Notes under the pieces: model-generated | Seen by the model: only the letters and a program-made list of their open reading frames with translations | The model's database searches: none | What the model was told of the DNA's origin: nothing | Position numbers and translations under genes: made by a program | Part shown: in pieces, positions 57,701 through 63,043 of the stretch | Position numbering within the stretch: the first letter of the stretch is position 1 | Layout of the letters: each line of letters starts with the position of its first letter | Source of the DNA: DATKMP01 sp963790045 | GTDB taxonomy: Bacteria > Bacteroidota > Ignavibacteria > UBA10030 | Reading direction: 5' to 3' | NCBI GenBank assembly: GCA_963790045.1 | Contig: CAWBMS010000019.1 | Location: 1-63,043, forward strand | Length of the DNA: 63,043 nt

Positions 57701-58495
57701 GCCATATACAAAAATATTCAGGAGCTTCCAAAATTTGCTTCCGAGTATCAAAACAAACATTTCGGCGAATGGAAAGCATATCCCCGCATTACCGGTTTTT
57801 GTATGCTGATCAAGCGAAGCGTTATTCAATCTATCGGCGGATTAGATCCGATTTATGGAAAAGGAAATTTTGAAGACGACGATTTCTGTCTGCGTGCTCG
57901 GCAAAAAGGATTTACGGCGGCAATTGCTTGCGATGTTTTCATCCACCATTACGGCAGCAAAAGTTTTCGTGCCGGCGGCACAGAAAAATATGTGGAATGT
58001 TTGAAACGAAATGAAAAAGTGTTCGAAGCAAAATGGGGCGGAAATTTTGCAGAAGTTTGGGGCAATAAAAATCTTTTGAAGAATGTGATGTTATATGTTG
58101 CGTTAGATTTAGATGGAATCGATGAAACGTATGCCCATGCGCTCGAACGTTATGTCGCCCATAATTATGCAGAAGCGCTCCAGCAGTTTGCATTCGCGGA
58201 ACATATCTTAAACGAATGCCCATCGGGAGAAAGTGAAACGACGCTGTTTGACATAATGATGGGAAGAGGTGATTGTTATTTGCAGATGGAACAACTTCAA
58301 GAAGCAAAAGAGAGTTATGAAAAAGCTCTCAACATCAATCCGGAATCGGCTGAGGCATGTTATGGCATTGGATTGTGTTTCCTTTATGCGGGATTGAATG
58401 ATGCAGCGCGGCAAATGTTTGAAGCCACTCTTGCTCTTAAACCTGAATGGGAAAAGGTCAAAGAGAAGCTCGCCGAGTGCACTGAAGTTGTATAA
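54774..58495 (+). CDS. Multidomain glycosyltransferase: GT4 - WbsX - GT2 - TPR (two frameshifts)
   Basis: Joined length is about 1240 residues. Part 1: GT4-type, starting RILFVNHSIYPFENSGTP and ending in RFGYVGHMMFSKGTDVIL. Part 2: WbsX/GH99-like with ALYLPQYHPTAENDKWWGKGF and FCWANEHWTRAWDGH. Part 3: GT2 with VSIIILTYNGLEFTK, DNASKDGTV, GDYIILLNNDV. Part 4: TPR helices to the end. Breaks: near 55503 (one extra T; KSCDENDV continues) and near 57150 (the second frame continues as LDEPFVFVNAWNEWGEGNHLEP). It should build a surface polysaccharide or glycoprotein glycan, with three sugar-transfer steps on one chain. Alternative: separate genes, if the breaks are real. Confidence 0.8.
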
Positions 58496-58586
58496 ATTGA
58501 TAGCTATAACTTATCACACGGACATCCATGCAACATATTGATGAACAAGATATTAACGCAAGGACGTTATTCCGTTTCGATGGTGT

Positions 58587-58962
58587 TTACGAAACTGTGG
58601 AAGCTTTTTTAACCAGCAGCGGCGGGAGATTCCAAATCTTTCGCGCTTTATTACATCTGCGCACGTCGTCTAAGTCTTCCACAAACAAACCATGCTTTTG
58701 GTGAAAGCCAAATCCGCGGCAGGTGCTGGACCGATGAGAATAAATAGCGCAGCGAGCGTCAAATCCCTATCTTCCCCGCCAGTGCAATGCAATATGGCTG
58801 AGATTGGTTCGTTCCTTTCATACAACAGATATGTTCGGTGAGATCTTCTGTCAACGGTGCGGGCACAACACCGCCCAGCTTTGGATCAGCTTCTCCGTTA
58901 AAAAAAGAAACCCGCAATGCGGCACAGCACGCACCGCATTGCATACACGGATTGTTTTGCAT
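58587..58962 (-). CDS. YkgJ-family cysteine-cluster protein (two frameshifts)
   Basis: The first frame has CMQCGACCAALRVSF, GGVVPAPLTEDL and CMKGT, all diagnostic of YkgJ (Fe/Zn-binding cysteine cluster). Breaks near 58763 and about 58690 are each one base; past them the frames give RCAIYSHRSSTCRGF and then CNKARKIWNLPPLLV, the family's C-terminal signature. Joined length is about 125 residues. The function is unknown; it may chelate iron or zinc. The start could be ATG 58962 or 58974. Confidence 0.75.
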
Positions 58963-59059
58963 TATGTACAGCATATACCTAAAAATCGTACCGACGATAA
59001 TATTCTATGGCAATGCTCGATAGGATTCTGAAAAAAAGTGTTTTGCCATCGACAAAACA

Positions 59060-61060
59060 TTATGCGATTGCTTCAAAAACTATTTCTGCAATATCTTTTA
59101 CTTTCACGCTATCAGTTGCTTCTTTTGTTTTGATTCCATCTTCTAACATCGTCATGCAAAACGGGCAAGCGGTTGCAACAATATTCGGATGTAATGCTAA
59201 CACTTCTTCCGTGCGTTCCACATTCACGCGTTTGCCTTCGGTTTCTTCCATCCACATTCTGCCGCCGCCTGCGCCGCAGCAGAATCCTTTGGAGCGCGAA
59301 CGTTTCATTTCCACTAATTTAACACCTTGCACGGATTTCAAAATTTTTCGCGGTTGTTCATACACATCGTTATAACGTCCAAGGTAGGCATGAATCGTGA
59401 TACGTAATTTTCGCTGCTTCTTCTTTCGTGAGTTTCAACTTTCCTTCGTTGATAAGCTTCACAAGAAAATCCGTGTGATGCACCACTTCAAACGAACCGC
59501 CGAATTGCGGATATTCATTTCGCAACGTGTTGAAACAATGCGGGCACGTGGTAACGATTTTTTTAACATTGTAACCGTTCAACGTTGCAATATTTTCTTT
59601 CATCAAGGTTTGAGCAAGATATTCGTTGCCGAGACGGCGTGCGGAATCGCCCGTGCATTTTTCTTCTGCACCGAGAATAGCGAACTTGATTCCTGCTTGC
59701 TGCATGAGCTTTGCAAATGCCTGTGTAACCTTGGTATAACGTGCATCAAATGCACCTGTGCATCCGACCCAGAATAAAATTTCTGCATCCGGCGCTTGTG
59801 ATAGCAATGGAATATTCATGCCTTCCGCCCAATCGGCGCGGCTGCTTGCCGGAAATGCCCATGGACTGAAATTGGTTTCTAAATTTCTAAACACCGTCTG
59901 CACTTCCGGCGGAAAGTTGGATTCCATCAACACAAGGTTTCTTCGCATCTCCACAATCGTGCCGACGTGTTCAATCGAAACAGGACATTCCTGCATACAC
60001 GCCATACAGGTAGTGCACGCAAATAATTCTTCCGGCGTAATGAAATCATGCAGCAATGTTTTTTCCGACGGCTTCTTCTCTCCATCTTTTACTGCAAATG
60101 CTTTTTCGCCATCCAATTGAAGCGTTCCCTTTTCCACTAAACGTTTACGGACATTCATTTCGATATTTCGCGGCGAAAGTCTTTTACCCGTTAAATTGGC
60201 AGGGCACACAGAAGCGCAGCGGCCGCATTCCGTGCAAGTGTAGCCATCCAATAATTGTTTCCATGTAAGTCTTCCACATCGCTTGCACCGAATTTTTCTA
60301 CTCCTTCCGCTTCCAGATCGACAGGTTTCAAAGCGCCTTTAGGTTCAAGCGAAGCAAGATACACATTCGGAATCGATGTCAGAATGTGCGCATGCTCTGC
60401 ATACGGAAGATAATTTAAAAAGCCGAGCACGAGTGCGATATGTGCCCACCAGTAGGTTTCAAACAGGATAGTATTGGTTGCAGAATTGTATGATGTCAAA
60501 TACGGCTTCAACGCAGCAGAAAGAAATCGAGTATGATCGACTGTGCCGAGCGCAGCGCGTGTCGCATTTTGTCCGAGCATACTGATCATAATAAAAAGAA
60601 TCGTGAACAAGATCGCTGTAGCATGCAACTGCGCATGCCAATCCACTTGCAATCGCTTCGGCCGCAAAATGTACCGGCGATATAAAGCGATGAGAATTCC
60701 AACGATCACTAATCCGGCAAAAAACTCCTGGCAGAAGGCAATAAAATCATACGCCGAGCCGAGAAAGCGCAGCGAGAATCCGGCATACAATCCTTCGCCG
60801 ATGGATTCAATAATCGCAGACAACAGAACCAAAAATCCCCAAAAGATAAATGCGTGCATCGCGCCGGCAACTGGCTCGCGGAATAATTTCGATTGGCCAA
60901 AGGCAACAGCTAATGTTTTTTTCATTCGTTTAAACGGATGCTTCAAGCGATCTTCCGGTTTTCCCAGAGAGATAAACCGGATCATCCGGTGAACACTGTT
61001 GCCGAACAAGCTTAATGCCGTAAGAAAAATAAAAATGAAAATCATTTGCTTCGTTATCAT
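59060..61060 (-). CDS. Heterodisulfide-reductase-like fusion: membrane domain - 4Fe4S - CCG (two frameshifts)
   Basis: The N-terminal 235 residues have five membrane helices with conserved His (NarI/HdrE-like cytochrome b). The middle has two 4Fe4S clusters (CTECGRCASVCPANL; CTTCMACMQECPVSI), and the C-terminal part two CCG domains (WVGCTGAFD ... TTCPHCFN; HDSC ... CCGAGGGRMWME ... TACPFC). Breaks near 60262 and 59388 are single-base; joined length is about 667 residues. It should move electrons between quinone and a cytoplasmic partner, perhaps electron-transfer flavoprotein or a disulfide. The partner is not in the window. Confidence 0.8.
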
Positions 61061-61071
61061 TCTATCCTCAG

Positions 61072-61998
61072 TTATTTCAAAGTGAGTGTTGTTTCAAATA
61101 CTGTAACTGCTTCCCCGCTGATGCTGACATCTTCCACTTCGCCATTCTTCAAATGCAGCCGAATGCGAACTCTGCCGGGTCGTCCCAGCACATCGCCCTG
61201 CTCGCCGATATATTCAATTCGACCATCAGACATTTCTTTTCCTTCAACCGAAAACCCTGCGGGCAAAGCGTAGCGATGCAAATACACACCGAGCGGACCA
61301 TTTGCGGAACCGGTCACAGGGTCTTCATCGATGCCGTTTGCCGGCGCAAAGAAACGCGAGTGCACTGCCGAATTCTTTTCTTTTGTTTCTAATGTGAACA
61401 CGCAAACGCCAAAATATTTTGCCGTACGACATTGCTGGGCAAGTAATTTAAAATCCGGCTGTAAGCGTAACAGCGTATTCAACTGCTTGATCGGAAGATA
61501 CAAATACGAATTGGCAACCACCGGCAATCGACTTTCAAGATCACTCGGCTTGAGCGAAAGCGCTGTCAAATATTTTGGCAAAAGTTTCTTGACGATTTTA
61601 AATTTTGGATCGGGCAATTCGAATTCGATTCCGATGCCATGAAAATTCTTTTCCACGCGTACCGACAGCACTCCGCTTTTTGTCTGCAATCGGAAATAAT
61701 GCTGCCCGTTGCATTTCATTCCTTCAATGCCGGATTCCGCAAGCGCATGAAAACTTGCAATCGTTGCATGCCCACAGAGCGGAACTTCTTCTGTCGGCGT
61801 GAACCAGCGAATTTGAAGATTCGCATCTTTTACGCTTGGCTTTAAAATAAAAGCTGTTTCGGGATTGTTTAATTCCCGTGCAATGGTTTGCATTTCAGTA
61901 TCTGTCAACCCATTGGCATCCAGCACAACACCCGCCGGATTGCCGGAAAAAGGTTTTGTCGTGAACGCATCCACTTGTTTGAAGGTGTATGTTTTCAT
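61072..61998 (-). CDS. PhzF-family isomerase
   Basis: Starting at MKTYTFKQVDAFTTKPF the protein has 308 residues in two similar halves, the diaminopimelate-epimerase-like fold. PFSGNPAGVVLD and NNPETAFIL carry the conserved Gly/Asn/Glu; Glu in the second is the general acid/base of PhzF. The C-terminal half has DEDPVTGSANGPLGVYL. No phenazine genes are nearby, so the substrate is another small isomerisable compound. The longer start at 62037 adds 13 atypical residues. Confidence 0.85.
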   Translation of the reverse strand: MKTYTFKQVDAFTTKPFSGNPAGVVLDANGLTDTEMQTIARELNNPETAFILKPSVKDANLQIRWFTPTEEVPLCGHATIASFHALAESGIEGMKCNGQHYFRLQTKSGVLSVRVEKNFHGIGIEFELPDPKFKIVKKLLPKYLTALSLKPSDLESRLPVVANSYLYLPIKQLNTLLRLQPDFKLLAQQCRTAKYFGVCVFTLETKEKNSAVHSRFFAPANGIDEDPVTGSANGPLGVYLHRYALPAGFSVEGKEMSDGRIEYIGEQGDVLGRPGRVRIRLHLKNGEVEDVSISGEAVTVFETTLTLK

Positions 61999-62050
61999 AG
62001 CGGTATTGCCAGTAACGTTTTTTGATGATCGATACAATACACAATATTCT

Positions 62051-62833
62051 TCACAACAAAAAATAAATCGGGAGTTGCAATGGTAAGTATTCCGAAATTA
62101 TTTTTGAATATGCTGCGCGGCGATTGTGTGAGTGATAAATTTCAAGGTGTGCCGAATGATCATGATTTTTTTTGTCTGTCGTTTCGTTCGTATAAAATCC
62201 AACGATGGTATAGCCATCGGTATGAATTGTTTCGAGAGAATTCAAGAGCAGACAACCATTCCATTTCTTCTTCAAGGCAGCGCTTACTGTATTCGTTTCA
62301 ACAATTGCATCCATCGGAACAGGATATTGAACCGCTGTTTCCTGCTTTCGCCTGTATGCTTCGGCATATTGCTCTACAACATCACTGCATTCACCCAACA
62401 CAGAGCCCGTCATCGCATCTAAACAATATGTGACTCGTTTCTCAAAAAAATTTTTATTCGCGTACACTTTATCTTCTAAAGCGAACCAGAATATAAGATC
62501 GGTATTCATCCAGAGTAATTTGCCGGTACGGCAATCGTGTGCTTCGATGAATTTGTGTTCCGGCAATTCCGGCTGAGCGTAGCGATGAAAAAACACAACA
62601 TTGTGCTCAACGCCTTCTATTCCGACCCACCATGGTTCTTCTAACGAAACATTATCCCAGAAAATCTTGCCTGTGCTTGCGTCGAGGCAAAGAAATGATG
62701 CACGTTTTGTTTCTAAATTGCGGCTTTCACCGATCAAGAACCCAAGTTCAGCGTACGATAATTTCCAGATAATATCGGAATTCGAATATTGCCATTTTAC
62801 TTGAAGTGTATTTCGATGAAACAAGTTGACCAT
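62051..62833 (-). CDS. DUF4905-like hypothetical protein
   Basis: The 260 residues are Trp-rich with beta-strand character: FLCLDASTGKIFWDNVSLEEPWW and AHDCRTGKLLWMNTD are repeats resembling PQQ/WD-type blades. This matches DUF4905, a Bacteroidota family of unknown function, from memory. No signal peptide is seen. It lies 53 bases upstream of phzF in the same orientation. Confidence 0.65.
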   Translation of the reverse strand: MVNLFHRNTLQVKWQYSNSDIIWKLSYAELGFLIGESRNLETKRASFLCLDASTGKIFWDNVSLEEPWWVGIEGVEHNVVFFHRYAQPELPEHKFIEAHDCRTGKLLWMNTDLIFWFALEDKVYANKNFFEKRVTYCLDAMTGSVLGECSDVVEQYAEAYRRKQETAVQYPVPMDAIVETNTVSAALKKKWNGCLLLNSLETIHTDGYTIVGFYTNETTDKKNHDHSAHLEIYHSHNRRAAYSKIISEYLPLQLPIYFLL

Positions 62834-62899
62834 GCAAAATCAACTTAGCATAAAATTAGAGGAGTTTCAAGATTGCGGAAAAAGAGGATAGCGTAACAG

Positions 62900-63043
62900 T
62901 TATTCCTGTTCATCGATCTGTGGCATAAGACTCATCCAGATTCTCTGCAACACGCCGTCCATATTGGTCATAATGTCGGCTTCTGGAATATTGAGAAGGA
63001 TGAATCCTTCGTTTTTTAGAAACGCGGCTCGGTTCGCCCGCTT
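62900..63043 (-). CDS. DUF559-like endonuclease-domain protein, C-terminal part (5' end off-window)
   Basis: On - the visible 47 residues read RAAFLKNEGFILLNIPEADIM then GVLQRIWMSLMP, the end of the DUF559/very-short-patch-repair-like domain. The rest lies beyond the window edge. Such proteins are small stand-alone domains with a restriction-like fold and unknown role. Confidence 0.6.
   Translation of the reverse strand, partial: KRANRAAFLKNEGFILLNIPEADIMTNMDGVLQRIWMSLMPQIDEQE

Overview
The window looks like a chromosomal piece of an FCB-group bacterium of the Bacteroidota/Ignavibacteriota/Chlorobi kind. The clues are a secreted protein with a C-terminal type IX secretion (T9SS) sorting domain carrying the FPNPFNPST motif, an HprK next to a short HPF, a BamA-like protein, MutS2, a Smg/DUF494-topA pair, DUF2795, DUF3108 and a DUF4905-like protein. 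Clear GGAGG ribosome-binding sites are common, which fits Ignavibacteria or Chlorobi better than classical Bacteroidia. Placement below phylum level is inference.

Layout. (1) 1-5122 is the distal part of an integron gene-cassette array. Four cassettes all read on +, separated by long attC sites (574-748, 1391-1548, 2342-2560) and ending in a lone R'' core (4712-4718). The two ends of each cassette are complementary over 11-15 bases. The integrase is expected off-window to the left. (2) 5150-17391 is mostly + housekeeping: a carboxypeptidase-regulatory-like protein, cupin, thioesterases, enoyl-CoA hydratase, apt, a Yip1 protein, a zincin, YqeY, CvpA, mutS2 and purL. (3) 17447-45783 is a long - strand block of core genes: lipid kinase, dapF, tmRNA, a TIR-like nucleotide-binding protein, metG, holB, a BamA-like protein, M23 peptidase, hprK, hpf, xer recombinase, topA, ybeY, a S41 protease, lysS, malQ, a pseudouridine synthase, scpB, scpA, trpS, HNH and menA. 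(4) 45965-49590 holds rocD, a GNAT, an inositol monophosphatase and a prohibitin-like SPFH protein. (5) 49600-53700 is accessory: a hairpin cluster, then a self-contained - strand unit (promoter, 16-unit array of 20-bp repeats, a protein of unknown function, terminator), then the remains of a restriction-modification locus. (6) 53935-58495 (+) is a glycan locus with a phosphoribosyltransferase-HAD fusion and a very large GT4/WbsX/GT2/TPR glycosyltransferase. (7) 58587-63043 (-) has a YkgJ protein, a membrane/Fe-S/CCG redox fusion, PhzF, a DUF4905-like protein and a partial DUF559 gene.

The most unusual element is the 20-bp repeat array at 50954-51260. It lies between a good promoter and the gene at 50015-50749, so it would be transcribed as a long, periodically organised leader RNA. 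Its function is unknown. The integron array, with hairpins inserted at the same place in two attC sites, is the second.

Caution. About 18 single-base lesions interrupt genes across the window, including essential ones (metG, topA, the BamA-like gene). Removing or adding one base, usually in a short homopolymer, restores a conserved protein. I therefore read most of them as sequencing or assembly errors and annotate the genes full length, noting where each break lies.
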